This document shows, one piece after another, positions 10,256 to 21,307 of a stretch of DNA of 33,457 bases. The stretch lies in the NCBI GenBank assembly GCA_003693705.1, contig RBZT01000383.1, positions 5,978 to 39,434 of the forward strand, written 5' to 3'. The stretch is from Polymyxa betae. Lineage: Eukaryota > Endomyxa > Phytomyxea > Plasmodiophorida > Plasmodiophoridae. The stretch's first letter is position 1, and the number at the start of each line of letters is the position of its first letter. Both the position numbers and the translations under genes were made by a program. The notes under the pieces were generated by a model that ran no database searches, was not told the origin of the DNA, and saw only the letters and a program-made list of their open reading frames with translations.

Positions 10256-11645
10256 ATGTCCAATGACATCCCCTATCAAACATGGCTACAACCCGGTGCC
10301 TTCCTCATCCTGATCCCCCTCGCCTTCGCGACCGCCGAGCCCACGTACCCGCTGGGGTCGCACCAACCCCACGTAGAATCCGTCGGGATCGTCCCTCGCG
10401 ATACGTTACTGATTTCGGTTACAGGAGGCTCCCGCTTCTGATCCGTCGCCTGAATGTGTATCGTATGGTGGTTGCGCCCCTATCTCCAGCAGTAACATTA
10501 CTAATCTGGATACTCTCCCATACGACTGTCTACAACGTATGGCAGAGCTCTGTGATTCGCCCTCCAATCTCGCATTACGTTTCGTCTCCAAGGCATTGAA
10601 CGAGGCCGCCAAGGACGCCGATCCGAATCCAGCCTCGCACGCATTTGTTCGCGGGCCGTACCCGCCCCGGCCGATCTCGCGACTCCGCCTGGACTCATCT
10701 GCGCCCATTACTGGGAATCCGTTGGGCTCATTTCCATTGCTGGATAATCTCTGGAAACTGAGAACGTTCCGTATCGGGAGATATGTGGTGGCCGTTCTCC
10801 AGAATAGATTGGTGATCATGACAATCAATCTGCATGTGATAAGATCGCACACACTGGAACATGACGCTCTCGTGTTGAATTCCAGCTCCGGCTACTCTCC
10901 CTATCTCTGCCTGTCTCATGGTCGTACTGTCCTGTTTATGGACCCGGGGACGGGCCGTACCGTTTATTCTCTAGATGCCGATCATGCTGCATGCTACTAT
11001 GATGATCTCCTATTAACTGCCGATCAGCACACTATCAGCCTGATTCGAATCAGGTTTCATTCTCAGCAACATCATACAGTATGGTCCAGAGCAATACCAA
11101 CCGGTCCGAAATCCAGATTTCTGATTCGAAACGGATTCATTCTGCATTGGCAACCGAGGCCCTCTCCTGCCAGTATCTTCGTTCTGGACGCGAAATCCAG
11201 CAACTTTCTCTGGCGCCGAGATTCGCGAGCTACGGAGCAGTATCAGAATGTGTTAATGTCACATTCATCTATTACAGGCTCACGTATCGTCTATGGAAAA
11301 GGCAGTGGCGATAAGCTGGAGCTGCGACATTTCGATCTGAACTCGGGTGCAGAATCCGTTAAAGAACTGGACGAGACCTGGATGATATTCGGGAAGTATT
11401 TCGAGGTGATTTTGGCTGGTGATGGATTCCTCATAGCTCGGGGTGCTACCGAGACCAGCGAATTCCAATACACCATCGTGGTCGTGGATTTCCTGACAGC
11501 GACCATCTCAAGGAAGAGAATTGATCGAATGCCATTATGGCAGCCACATGTTGGGATCGCATTCCGTCCGGCTCCTTTTGCACCTGTTGAAATCAAGCTG
11601 GTCATGGTGAAAGAATTGATGCCTCTGTCTTCTGATGCATCATAG
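10256..11645 (+). CDS. F-box-like protein with uncharacterised C-terminal region
   Basis: Two exons (10,256-10,372 and 10,425-11,645) are joined by a 52-nt GT-AG intron in phase 0, giving 446 residues; the stop is TAG. Residues about 67-107 (NLDTLPYDCLQRMAELCDSP through LALRFVSKALNEAAKD) fit the F-box pattern: LP..xL..M, then RxVSKxxN. F-box proteins recruit substrates to SCF ubiquitin ligases. The remaining roughly 330 residues are rich in short beta-like segments (such as YVVAVLQNRLVIM and TVLFMDPGTGRTVYSLD), reminiscent of a beta-propeller; this is inference. The first exon encodes a hydrophobic stretch (GAFLILIPLAFATA), odd for an F-box protein, so the start could instead lie in exon 2. 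This is the only recognised coding gene on the plus strand between the copia remnant and 16.9 kb. Confidence 0.7.
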
Positions 11646-12328
11646 CCGTTTTTGCAAGGAATGGAAGCTCGCGAAGATATCGAGTGTGCTAAAAACTAAC
11701 CGATCGGAGCCTTCGTCAATAGTTTTGATGAATCTTCAACAATGTAAAATACTACAGAAACCCTTCACTATTGTGGAAATCTGATACATTGCTGTGTTGG
11801 ATCAATAGAAGCACAGACATTCCAGTTCGCTTGTTCATGTTCAGCTGCCATCAGCCCAAATTGTTATGCGAGCAGTCGGTTGAACCTGGTCCCTGTGCCG
11901 TCAAGGCGATCGGGGCTCTCCATCCGATCCCTTACAGCCTAATCCTGTTCTAACGAAGGTGAATTACATTTGAGATTCGAATTCGCTTGAAGTGAAAGCG
12001 TGTCGGAAATTCAAACAAAAACTCGAACTTTGATGCCACCCTGCAAACACCGATTGGCAGCCACAGTCAACTTGCGACAAGACGTTCTCAACGGCTTTAC
12101 TCAACGTCCAGGTGTTCTGTTGCATGCTTCATTCAACGAACGATAATCTGGTCGACTACTGATTACGCTTTGACTGAAATTATCACACGATAATAACCGC
12201 AATGCAGTTTCATTGAATTAAATAAATTACCAATAGGGGTGTTTACAGAAAACAACAGGAAAACTTCATATTTCCTCTAGCGTGGATTGTATATAACAGG
12301 CCACAAACGATATCGACCCGTGCTAGCC
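11646..12328. other. Intergenic, no gene seen
   Basis: This is the convergent space between the 3' ends of the F-box-like gene (plus) and the cold-shock-domain gene (minus). No conserved open frame or repeat was recognised. Confidence 0.5.
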
Positions 12329-15254
12329 CTATGACCAGTTGCGCGGCTCCAGACGCAGATCCCATCGTCGATATGATGACGGCGATAAATCCATTGAGAC
12401 GCTTTTCTTCAAGGTCGGCTTGTGATTACGCCCGATCCCAACGTGCTGGTCCTGCCCGTTTCCGTTTTTGTGAGGTTTCAGCGAACGCAGCCTGTCAAGA
12501 GATGTTAGCAGCAGCTCATCAACGTTCAGCTTGCAGCGACCTTCTAGCGATTCGCATGGACATGGGCGCGATGCCGGCCTCAATCTGGTCGATTTCAACC
12601 TTCTCGCCAACCTTCAGATCAACGTCGGCGCCGTCGTCGCACAGGAACTCGAACAGTTCCGGACTGCTGATATCGTTACCCTCGACCTTGATCACGATCT
12701 GGTTGTTGGCGACGGCGCTGATCGTTCCCATCTTCGGCAGCAGTTGGATATTTGTGCATCTAGAAGCAGCTCAGCAACACAAGTTAAAATTCAACAATGC
12801 CACCTAATGGCAAATTGCAGAAAGAATGAGTTCTCTTCAAAAGTACCGAAAAGCACATCAAAAAGACAAAAATCAATAAAAATATCTCGGAAATGGTTTA
12901 CCGCCTGAATTTGGGTGCGGGTGCCAATGCCAATGATACAACATCGCCAATGCGAACAGCCGGCGCCGAATTCTGGTCGAGATCGGCCATCACGAACCGT
13001 ACCAGCTCTTCATCGCCGTCGGCCTGGTAGCGCAGCTTGGCGCCACGCTGCAATGGATTGAACTGCTCGCTCAGAAGGCGGATCGTGCCGTAGACTGGAG
13101 TCGTCTCCGCCGCTCGCGAAGAGGAGGGCGAAGGGCGCTGGTCGGCGGTTAAGGCGCGGCGTAACGGCTCTGGGACGGCTGGATAGATCATGGAAGGTTG
13201 CTCGGTGATGACACCGAAAACGCGGTCGTCGTACAGCTGGACTGCTCCTGTAATCAAATGTATCAGTACAGCGTGACGATGCTCAACGAGAATGAGCAAC
13301 AAGAAGCATGAAGAACAAAATAAACACAAAATTGTGGAACAAATTAAAACCAGCAATAAAGATGCTTTCACGATAAAAGCTGGCAGGAAATCTTCAAAAA
13401 CCAGCAGTTCAGAGTAGATGAGGCGACAAAATTAAAAAATCTGCAGAAAATGAGCAGTTTTGTACCCTTCGGAAGAACGGAGATACGGATGGCATTCTCC
13501 TGTCCATGATTGTCTAGAGCGACGTTAAATTCGAGCTCGTCGCCGACAACGGGCCGATGCGATTTCTCAATAAACTCGTTCTGGTGGACGAACCTGCAAC
13601 GACCCGATCAGCAACAATGCAATCAGTTGGTGTGTGTAGCCGACATTTGCTCTTTGCTGCCATCCATCTTCAGGAATCCATAGAGATCTTTCCAGATTGT
13701 CAAGATGCCGCGTTTCCGGCCATTAGCCGCACATCGAATCAGGAAGATATCGGTGGCAGAATAGGCATGCGTGCGGCGATCGAGCTTCAATCGGAAACCA
13801 ACCTGGGATGGGGTTAAGGTTTAGGCTTTCGTAATCTGTGTAATGTTACCTGATCGCCATGGACCAGCTTGATGCCGGGAAACTTCAGGTCGACGCCGGT
13901 AAACGATAGGACCGTATCCTGGCCATAGGGAAGTTCGGAAACCGATTCAAGCCGGGCGCGCTCCTTCGATGGCAGCACAAGAGTGCCGTTGTCGTTGCTG
14001 CTGGGACGAGCTCGGCGACGGGTCTTCTGCGAGCTGGTATGCGAGCTTTCCAATCCCGAATCGATGAATCCATACAAAACCTGGCGATAAAAACATCAAA
14101 ACGTAATCATAGTTTTGTGATTGAAAGAGAATAATGTAGATTATTATTAATGAAAAGTTGCAAAAAATATAAAGCACTGAAGATCACAATCAAATTATAT
14201 GAAATTCTAATAAAACAGGAAAAGAGTTGCGATTGGCATACCGAGCTTTCGATGGTATAGAAGGAGATAGTTCCAGGCGGAAGCGTCTGGATTCTGGTAG
14301 CGACAACCCGTCCAGATGCAGTGGTGGATAGCGAGAAGAGGACCTCGAGCCCAGGCTGAATGTGGGCTTGATCATGGACACCAATGACCTCTGAGAAATG
14401 AAAGAACACCTGCTTATGCTCACGTTCGGCGCACTTAATGAACCCATAATTCTGTTTAGCAGACACCACCACCCCAGTCTCACGAGCTGCATGTGGATCA
14501 TGTACCGATTTGTAATCATCAGGGTTGCTCGACTAGAAAAGCTATCAGACAAATGATAAAAAAAGCGGAAAAAATTGCAAGAAAAAGCAGGCTAAGCTTT
14601 GAAAAAATTCATTTGAATGGATCTTGAAGGGGGTTCGTACCGTAGCGGACTCCTGATGCTGTAGTTCAGGTTTCGGATCGATGGCGACATTGCGGGCCGG
14701 GCGCTTCACAACTTCGACCTTGATGGCCTTCTGCTTGCCGGTCGGCTCATCGATCACCTTCCGGAATCGGACTTCGTCGCCGATAATGACGGGCGGCAGG
14801 TCCGGAGCCACCTTTTAGACGTTAACCACGGACTCCGGAGCCAAGTACAGATCAACGCACGTACCGGCCCGAATCCCTTCGCCGTATTCGGATCGATATC
14901 GCTGTAGTGGAAGAAGATACGCTCGCCGGTATCCTCGCATTTCACGAAGCCGTACGCATGTTTCAGGTTGTGTACGACGCCGGTCATGGGAATACTGGAG
15001 TCTTTATCAACGTCGTCGACGACCGCGGCCAGCAGCGGCTTTTCAGTCTTCTCATGAGTGTCATCGTGATATTCTTTGTGAGTGAATCCCGTTGGATAGA
15101 AAGCAGGTGATGTAGGCCGCAGCTTGGTCTTGATTGGGACGATGGCGGCGGCTGTTGTCGACCGATCGAACGAGACGTGCTGCGGTTCGATCTGGTGATG
15201 TTGGCGGGCAGCGGCGGCCGCCGACGTGAGCGAGGGGGAATGTAACTTCGACAT
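12329..15254 (-). CDS. Multi-cold-shock-domain RNA-binding protein (CSDE1/UNR-like)
   Basis: Nine exons: 15254-14865, 14811-14641, 14532-14242, 14080-13850, 13802-13645, 13593-13466, 13247-12902, 12759-12541 and 12491-12329. All junctions are GT-AG and phase-consistent, and give 698 residues. Canonical cold-shock domains show the paired RNA-binding motifs: YGFVKC (101) with IFFHYSD; YGFIKC (216) with VFFHFSEV; YGFLKM (402) with MFVHQNEF. Each is followed by a GDEV/GDELEF-type strand. Segments in between and after (VLYGFIDSG; RVFGVITEQ; MGTISAVANNQIVIKVEG, ending GEKVEIDQI) look like non-canonical cold-shock domains, as in UNR, which alternates both kinds. UNR-type proteins bind single-stranded mRNA in the cytoplasm and control translation and stability. 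The start is the first ATG in the frame. Introns are 47-218 nt. Three AAACCCTA boxes lie upstream. The symbol is withheld because orthology cannot be tested here. Confidence 0.9.
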
Positions 15255-15314
15255 GGCGTTTATGATGTTCTTGGACTTATTCACGAATGGAGGGAGGCGT
15301 GCCTATTCTCATCG

Positions 15315-15380
15315 GGCACGTGCCGATCACGTCTAGGGTTTCAGCCACTCTAGTAGGGTTTCTCTAGGGTTTCACAAGCC
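15315..15380 (-). promoter_or_regulatory. Three AAACCCTA (telo-box-like) motifs and a CACGTG
   Basis: On the minus strand, GAAACCCTAG occurs twice and AAACCCTA once, at about 15,331-15,375. CACGTG lies at 15,318-15,323. They sit about 60-125 bp upstream of the cold-shock-domain ATG (15,254). Telo-boxes in promoters of translation-related genes are known from plants; a role here is inference. Confidence 0.35.
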
Positions 15381-15709
15381 CGGGATCACGCCTGTGGAAT
15401 CAAGACCGCTTTCAGTAGAGCGGCATTACTGCAGCAGTCGTCGTAACGCATGTAATGTTATCAATTGATTTTGTATCAAACGCATCGGTGTGAATTACGT
15501 TCTGCTGTAGCGAGTTGGAAATAGAAAGGCGTTTAGCGAAGAGATGGTAAACTATTATTGAATTTAATGCAATTAATAAATACCGTTTTGCATCTGGGTT
15601 ATCTTGCTTGTCAGAGTTTGTTTACAGGAGATGTTGCAATCTCGAATGATAATAAATGGAATAAATATTGAAGATTGGAGTTTAATCAGGATTTCCGGTT
15701 GGGATCTTA

Positions 15710-16072
15710 TTACATTCGATCTCTTCTTCGCTCAAGCTTATACGGTCCATTATCAGATGATGATACCGGCTCAGGTGGCAGCTGCGACTTCTCAAAGAAC
15801 AGTGCCTGAATCCATAAATCGGCCAGGGCTTGGGTGGAGGCTCGAATGAAGGCCAGCTGACGACCGCTAGCCGCTACGAGACGAAACCCCTTTCGAACAG
15901 CAACGACGGCCTTGATATTGGACAGATTGATGACTTTAAGAGGGCGTTGTAGAGTGCAATCGTGGAGAAAGACGGTCTGGTCACGAAGCTCGAGCTGTAT
16001 GCGTCGCCAACATCGAGGTCCAATCAGGCCGGTGATAGCCAGGCGCATGGGTGTTGATAAGCAAATCGTCAT
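15710..16072 (-). CDS. Small PH-domain-like protein
   Basis: A single-exon frame of 120 residues starting at ATG 16,072. Residues about 12-93 fit a minimal pleckstrin-homology fold: an N-terminal strand with GLIGPRCWRRIQLELRD, a VFLHD strand, INLSNIKAVVAV, FRLVAASGRQLAFIRA, and a C-terminal helix with the conserved Trp (LADLWIQALFFEK). PH domains bind phosphoinositides or proteins at membranes. No basic K-Xn-R phosphoinositide pocket is obvious. The C-terminal 25 residues are charged and probably disordered. It is transcribed in the same direction as the cold-shock-domain gene, 455 bp upstream of that gene's ATG. It could be the last exon of a larger gene whose upstream exons I did not find. 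Confidence 0.6.
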   Translation of the reverse strand: MTICLSTPMRLAITGLIGPRCWRRIQLELRDQTVFLHDCTLQRPLKVINLSNIKAVVAVRKGFRLVAASGRQLAFIRASTQALADLWIQALFFEKSQLPPEPVSSSDNGPYKLERRRDRM

Positions 16073-16947
16073 GATAGAGATTTGAATCGCCGATCAGGAC
16101 TGGTGATGGACAAGGGCACCCGGTCGCAGCATTGCCAGTTTCCACATGATCGGCCGATCCAGCTTCTGGTGATTATGTAGCAAAAGTACAGGTAACTTTA
16201 CAGCTCGGTCATGGTCCGAACATTGCAGCTATTAGTATTATGTTACGGTAACAATACACTTCCTCTGTTTGAAACAAAGTGAGATCAGATATGCTGAGTG
16301 TTTCTGGATCTCATGGGGAGTCATTGCTCCACTGTTAAGTTGCCTTGTAACAATGCATGAAAGGAGACACAGCGCGAAGCGCTTTTACGATTCTTGTCGA
16401 TTGAAACAGAGCGGATTTGCAGCCAAGCCAGTAACATTACAAATCCGAATGGTGTACTTCCAGCAATTCATGAGCTCCTTGTCTTCGTATGGCGATACAC
16501 GACCCTGGGTCGTTGATCGGCCCCAACGTTAGAGCATAAATCAATATATCATACTCGGTCGCGAACCTCCCTCGATGTTGAATTGAATTGGATTGGAATG
16601 GATTGGATTAAACTACGGTAGTTTGTTGATGGCTGGAAAAATGCACTTCAGACCGTGGTTCATCACTACCTATTGGGAAACCTCTTCTTGTTTTCTATCT
16701 AGAATGCTTTCGTTCTATTTATGTGTTATTGGGATACAAGACCAAGGTACAGTACTTCCTACGAACTTCGTAAAGTGCGTGGAGGGCTCTATGACATAAG
16801 ACGCTACAAGGGAAACATTATCCTTGGAAGAAGCTTCCTAGGCTGTGCGAGTTGCTCCAAAAATTACTCATTTCAGAAACGAATAAGGAGTTATTCGAAT
16901 CAACGGACAACGATCTCAGTTCGTCGTCTGCCATCTGATCTGTACTC
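16073..16947. other. No recognised gene; pentanucleotide repeat
   Basis: Open frames here have no family resemblance. An (attgg)n-like stretch at 16,581-16,608 resembles the tail of the LINE at 4,041 and may mark an old insertion. Confidence 0.4.
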
Positions 16948-17196
16948 ATGAGATTGCTAACAGATGTGCTCCTAGCAGTATGTATGACGGCATCTATGGC
17001 TTTGAATCAAAAATCTGAACGGCGTCACGGTTCAAATTTTGCAAAATGCAAACCGTCTAGTGCCGCAATGATAAGATTGTTTACAAGAACCGAGCTTGTA
17101 GTGATCACAGCGATCTTCAAGATGAGGAAGTGTTCGTATGAGGAGAAATGTAACGTTTGTCGAAAAGGCAATGCGGTTTGTATTTGTAAGAAATAA
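16948..17196 (+). CDS. Small putative secreted cysteine-rich protein
   Basis: An 82-codon frame from a true ATG. The first roughly 18 residues (MRLLTDVLLAVCMTASMA) look like a signal peptide, and the end is cysteine-rich (KCSYEEKCNVCRKGNAVCIC). An overlapping frame (about 17,060-17,130) reads CRNDKIVYKNRAC, which is Kazal-like (Cys-x6-Tyr, but with one extra residue before the next Cys). The two frames together might be a frameshifted follistatin/Kazal-type inhibitor relic, or the gene may have introns I cannot place. There is no firm family assignment. Confidence 0.35.
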   Translation: MRLLTDVLLAVCMTASMALNQKSERRHGSNFAKCKPSSAAMIRLFTRTELVVITAIFKMRKCSYEEKCNVCRKGNAVCICKK

Positions 17197-17721
17197 AACT
17201 GTCAATTAATTGTTAAAAATATCCATCTTCCGTTAATAATGACATTCGTTCGCCCGTCAATAGAATATAATGAATACTGTCTAATAACCATCACTCAGCA
17301 TGAATATTCCTGCACCCAGTGACCTCTTGCTCAATAATTTACATAATCGTTTTCGGTTGTCTTACAGCAACCCTGGACTCATTATTACTACAGTTTCCTA
17401 ACTTCGTTCAACAGTATTAATACGTCGTCAGAGAACTCGAGATCGTAAGTACCTCTGCACGATACCAGAAACATTTTGCTGGAATGTTTCTGCCTCTATG
17501 ATCTTTGAAACTTGAACTGTAGACAGGCTGCAATTCCAAAAATCGCTGTTATTTCAGCGTCTAGACAGACGACATTTGTCCCCAATACAGCACTTGATGA
17601 TCTTATCGTCGATAATATTTTTCTGAAAACGACAGTCAACTCTGAGCATGCGAAGAGATTGATTTGATGGATGCGGTCAAGTTTGGTAACATTCCTGATT
17701 TTAATGAACAGATTTACAAGC
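17197..17721. other. Intergenic, no gene seen
   Basis: AT-rich sequence with no conserved frame, RNA gene or repeat recognised. It is the space between the 3' ends of the small plus-strand frame and the minus-strand membrane-protein gene. Confidence 0.45.
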
Positions 17722-18327
17722 TCAAGCCAGCCATTTCTGCGCCACCCTTCTCGTCAAATGATCATGCGAATACGAGACGTTCAAAAGAAGCAGGCCGACC
17801 ACCCCCATAGTCAGCCATCTCAGCCACGACGACTGATGGCAATACTCAACTACGACGGTTGCCGCCGAGCATAACTGGCCGGTGCCGATCTTAACCATCA
17901 ATAACGTTAGCAGCGAAACTCCCACAACGGCGATCGTGGCCGCTACAATACGAAATCGCATGAAATAGCGACGAATTTGAATGTCGGAATGGCGTTTCGA
18001 GAGGCGATAGGTCGCATTTGAAGTTCCCCAATGGGTAAAATATAGGTCGAGGCGAGCCAGCACTTTGAGCAGAGGTAGGAACAGGCCGCCGGTGCAGTAC
18101 GACACGAGGCCGAGGGCGAGACCCATTATCGCCAGGAGAGCAGACAATGGCAATTTGATAAGAGAGCAGTAAGTTTTGAGACGAATCGGGGCAATCAGCA
18201 CCTTCACCAGCCAAGCGCTGTTGGAATCAGCACTAGATAGATACAGAACCGAACCCGCGAAACGCGACCTGAAGCCAACAGAACTTAGGCTATGGATGAC
18301 TGTAAAACAAAGGGATAGTTTCAACAT
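17722..18327 (-). CDS. Predicted multi-pass membrane protein
   Basis: An intron-free 201-residue frame from ATG 18,327, which lies 22 bp beyond the chitin synthase stop on the same strand. Hydrophobic segments suggest about four transmembrane helices: LPLSALLAIMGLALGLVSY, TGGLFLPLLKVLA, VAATIAVVGVSLLTLLMV and WLTMGVVGLLLLNVSY. A basic loop (RLSKRHSDIQIRRYFMRFR) separates the pairs. The N-terminus (MLKLSLCFTVIHSLSS) could be a signal sequence. I recognise no family. The very short gap raises two alternatives: a true tandem gene close behind the chitin synthase, or an extra 3' exon of it. Phase analysis of the candidate introns did not give an open joined frame, so a separate gene is preferred. 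Confidence 0.55.
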   Translation of the reverse strand: MLKLSLCFTVIHSLSSVGFRSRFAGSVLYLSSADSNSAWLVKVLIAPIRLKTYCSLIKLPLSALLAIMGLALGLVSYCTGGLFLPLLKVLARLDLYFTHWGTSNATYRLSKRHSDIQIRRYFMRFRIVAATIAVVGVSLLTLLMVKIGTGQLCSAATVVVEYCHQSSWLRWLTMGVVGLLLLNVSYSHDHLTRRVAQKWLA

Positions 18328-18349
18328 CACGTTTTCGGCAAAAATCCTT

Positions 18350-21179
18350 CTAGATGACCCGAAGAAAAGCGAAAATGGTGGAAAAATGTGCATAATACCC
18401 ATTCAGAAAGACGAGAATCCCGAGGACAGCCAACAAGAATACCTTGCCGGTGTTAAAATAGATAGAGACCACTGCAATTCCGACCTAAGCGATCAGCATT
18501 CAAATCGAAGCGATGGATCCGCACTAAATCACTGTACGTTAGAAACTATCCACATAAAGAGGAGGCGAGCTCGGAAGAATTGAAATCGGCGCTGTACGCG
18601 ACGTTTGATACGTTCACTTGCATTAGCATCACCGAATGCAGCCTGATCAACTAACAGGCCAAAATCAAATCCAGCATCATCATCATTGTTCATGGGTCTC
18701 ACTGTCTTTCGTTCCCCATGAAACGTCGTGGACATTACAGAAGGCGAAGATCGGCAGGATGATGAGAAAAGTGGGCATCATGAACAGATATGTCAGCGAG
18801 CTGGTCGCCAACGTAACCAATTCGCCGTGTAAGAACGCCGACAGAATGTACGCCCCGAACGATAAGAAGATCTGGAATGATGATGTCAGAATCGCTAATT
18901 TCACGACAAAAAGAATGCAGCAAACCAGAGAATAAGAAGTTATTAAAAGCACCTAGAAAACTTCTTACAGTAATTAATATGAGAGGGTCGCCAGACTCAA
19001 TAAGACGCATGGAGATCACCAAAACTGTGCCGTTCAGGAACATGAACAGAAGACCAATAAAGGCAGCACTCAGGTTGTACCAGCTGGCGAATCGAACCGG
19101 GTCGTTCTTGGATGCCAGCAGGAACTGCACAACGACAAAAAAGCTGCAGCCGAATCAACCGGAGTATAGAACGAACCGAATGGAGTACCAGTATGTCGCA
19201 ACGAAGGCGATGATCGTAGCATCGCCGAATTTGAGGGCGCGCAGCACGAAGATGTTAATCAGCGGGAAAAGGCCCAACGCAAACCATTGAGTCAGAAGCG
19301 AGACGAAGAAATACAGAAACTCGAAGGTGATGGCAACTTTGCGAAATGAAGAGTGTGTCGTCTGCGAGTAGAATGTGCCATACTCGGACAGAGCGTATAG
19401 CAGAGCGAAGAACGAGCCGTTCAGCCATCGACGGCGCTGTTTCAACAGCCGAGCGAGATCGTGCGGGACGTCTGTCTCAGCGACGGCCGAATTCAGATAC
19501 CGCAAGATATGGTCGCAGCCTTCTTTGGCGATCAACTGCAACAAGCCGTTAACAGATGAGATTGCAATAGGATGCATCGCTTGAAGCATGAACATAAAGT
19601 CTAAGATCGGTGAAAAATGATCACGAGTCAAACGGCATCGGCATCAAACATGACAGCAAATGTCGAAATTGGGAGAAGCAATTTTCAAATCTCAACAGCA
19701 AGCAGGGAAGGCAGATCACACCTGGAAACAGAGGACGCGATCTTCGGCCAACATCATATTGGCAACAAGCGGATTCAGATCGGCGTCCTTCACGAACAGC
19801 TGGGAGAAGTACGCCGTTAGTGGATCGCCGCGAATCGCCGAAAACCGATAGGCGCTGAACGCGCCGGGTAGCACGGCCATATAGCCCAAAGTCGATTCAA
19901 ACGATTTGTCGAGCACCGATGCAATCTGGTACAGCGTCAGACTCTGAATCATCAAAGGACCAGTATTCCAAACCTTGTATTCGAAATGTTGCGACCCGAT
20001 CACTGGAATGCACAGCGCCAGACCACAGTCTCGCGTTGTGATCTGGCCACAAACCCTAGAGGCTAAACAGTCAGCAAATGGAGATATTCATTGATCAGAT
20101 TCTGACCCGGCGACCGACGGCGATGCTTCGAAATGCTTCCAGAAGGCATACAGACTCGATGAACGGGGCTTCGTGCCGACATCGATCAGGACACAATATT
20201 TCGGCTGAAGGATCTGACAGAATCCCTCGAAGAACCACCAATGGCTGCGATGAAGCTCAATATTGAGTCCAACATCCAATTATCAGATCAGTGCCCGAAT
20301 GAAAGCGATAACAAGGCGCCAGCTGGTAAGCAAAATGGGAGAGGCGAAGAAACGATTACAAACCTGTTAATTTTGCCGGCGTTCTTCTCCTTGATGGCCA
20401 CGATCAGCTGCATGTTGGGGAACGGATCGGATCCGGAATCGTCGCAGAATGCAGGACAGCTCTCGAAGACGTGCAGGACCGAGTCGTTGCGTTGCGCCAT
20501 TGAAGCGGGACGAGCCAGGTCGAGACGCTCCAGGAAGGCCAAGGTCGAAGGAGCGACCTTCTCACGCCCATCGCTAACTATGACCACAACGATCCGCTTC
20601 CAGAACTCCTCCTGTAACACTGAATTCAGATATCAAATGTCTCAACAACTGCGCTATTAACAGAGTTTCCGGCTTGAAATCAGTAAGCAGCCAACTGAGC
20701 ATACAAGCGATAGCATATTGTTTTGAAAAAGATTCAATCTTGATAGCAAACATAAACGGATGATCAAAACATAAGGTCACTACCTGGCCCAGTTTACGAC
20801 ACATATACTTCAGGCAACGAGCCAAGCTCTTCAATGTAACTTGCAGCTCATCACTGAAAAAGGTGTCAATCGATGACAGCGTAATAGCAACTTAGTTGAC
20901 CGACCTTTCCTCGTTGTACATGGTGATGACAACTGCCATGGCAGGCGGATCTGCAGTTAGCGACAACTTCGGATTGGTTCGGGACCAGGTGACGGGCGAT
21001 TGAAAAGGCACCGCTGTGTACCGATGCGAATCCGGGTCGATTCGAGCGAAATTTGAGCTACCGTTATCCTCAATCTCAACCACGGCTTCGTCATGGCCGG
21101 TGATAATATCCACGATCGATGATGCTTCGTCTGAGGTTGGGTCGTAATTCACGGCCACGACGCTCTCGACCGACGACAT
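18350..21179 (-). CDS. Chitin synthase (fungal/oomycete type, GT2 family)
   Basis: Ten exons: 21179-20905, 20853-20784, 20611-20364, 20244-20107, 20055-19722, 19535-19189, 19143-18969, 18871-18703, 18650-18538 and 18484-18350. All junctions are GT-AG and in phase, giving 667 residues. The enzyme transfers GlcNAc from UDP-GlcNAc to growing chitin at the plasma membrane. Catalytic motifs are present: [20 protein letters not shown] (SDGR 128-131); [24 protein letters not shown] (219-224); AEDRVL (348-352); [11 protein letters not shown] (388-392 for QRRRW). The C-terminal membrane part includes [10 protein letters not shown] (581-584) and [13 protein letters not shown]. It is shorter than typical fungal class I-III enzymes (about 900 residues); the N-terminal extension is only about 85 residues. 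The ATG at 21,179 is the first in this frame. The epimerase-like gene ends 129 bp upstream on the same strand. Confidence 0.95.
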
Positions 21180-21307
21180 CGTTTCTGAGGGCCAGTTTGG
21201 TATGCGATTGGTAGGAGGATGGCACGCGCCATGATGAGTAAAAGGTCGCTCGATAGACGGGGGTTGTGCGAAATGCACCTTTATTCGAACATACAGCGAA
21301 GGCCATT

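Noticed and set aside
10406-10852. 148-codon minus-strand frame opposite the F-box-like gene
   Set aside because: It is antisense to the F-box-like exon, has no family resemblance, and the sense frame is longer and shows an F-box pattern.
12519-12521. TGA as the end of the cold-shock gene
   Set aside because: A 49-nt GT-AG intron (12,492-12,540) bypasses it in phase and adds a basic C-terminal tail ending at 12,329; kept as the preferred model.
15331-15375. Interstitial telomere array
   Set aside because: The three AGGGTTT-type units are separated by unrelated bases, so this is not a tandem telomere tract.
19152-19154. Apparent in-frame TGA in the chitin synthase, suggesting a variant code or pseudogene
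   Set aside because: A 45-nt GT-AG intron (19,144-19,188) removes it in phase and gives a better membrane segment.
20241-20660. Plus-strand frame of 139 codons inside the chitin synthase
   Set aside because: It is antisense to catalytic exons of the chitin synthase, whose motifs settle the coding strand.
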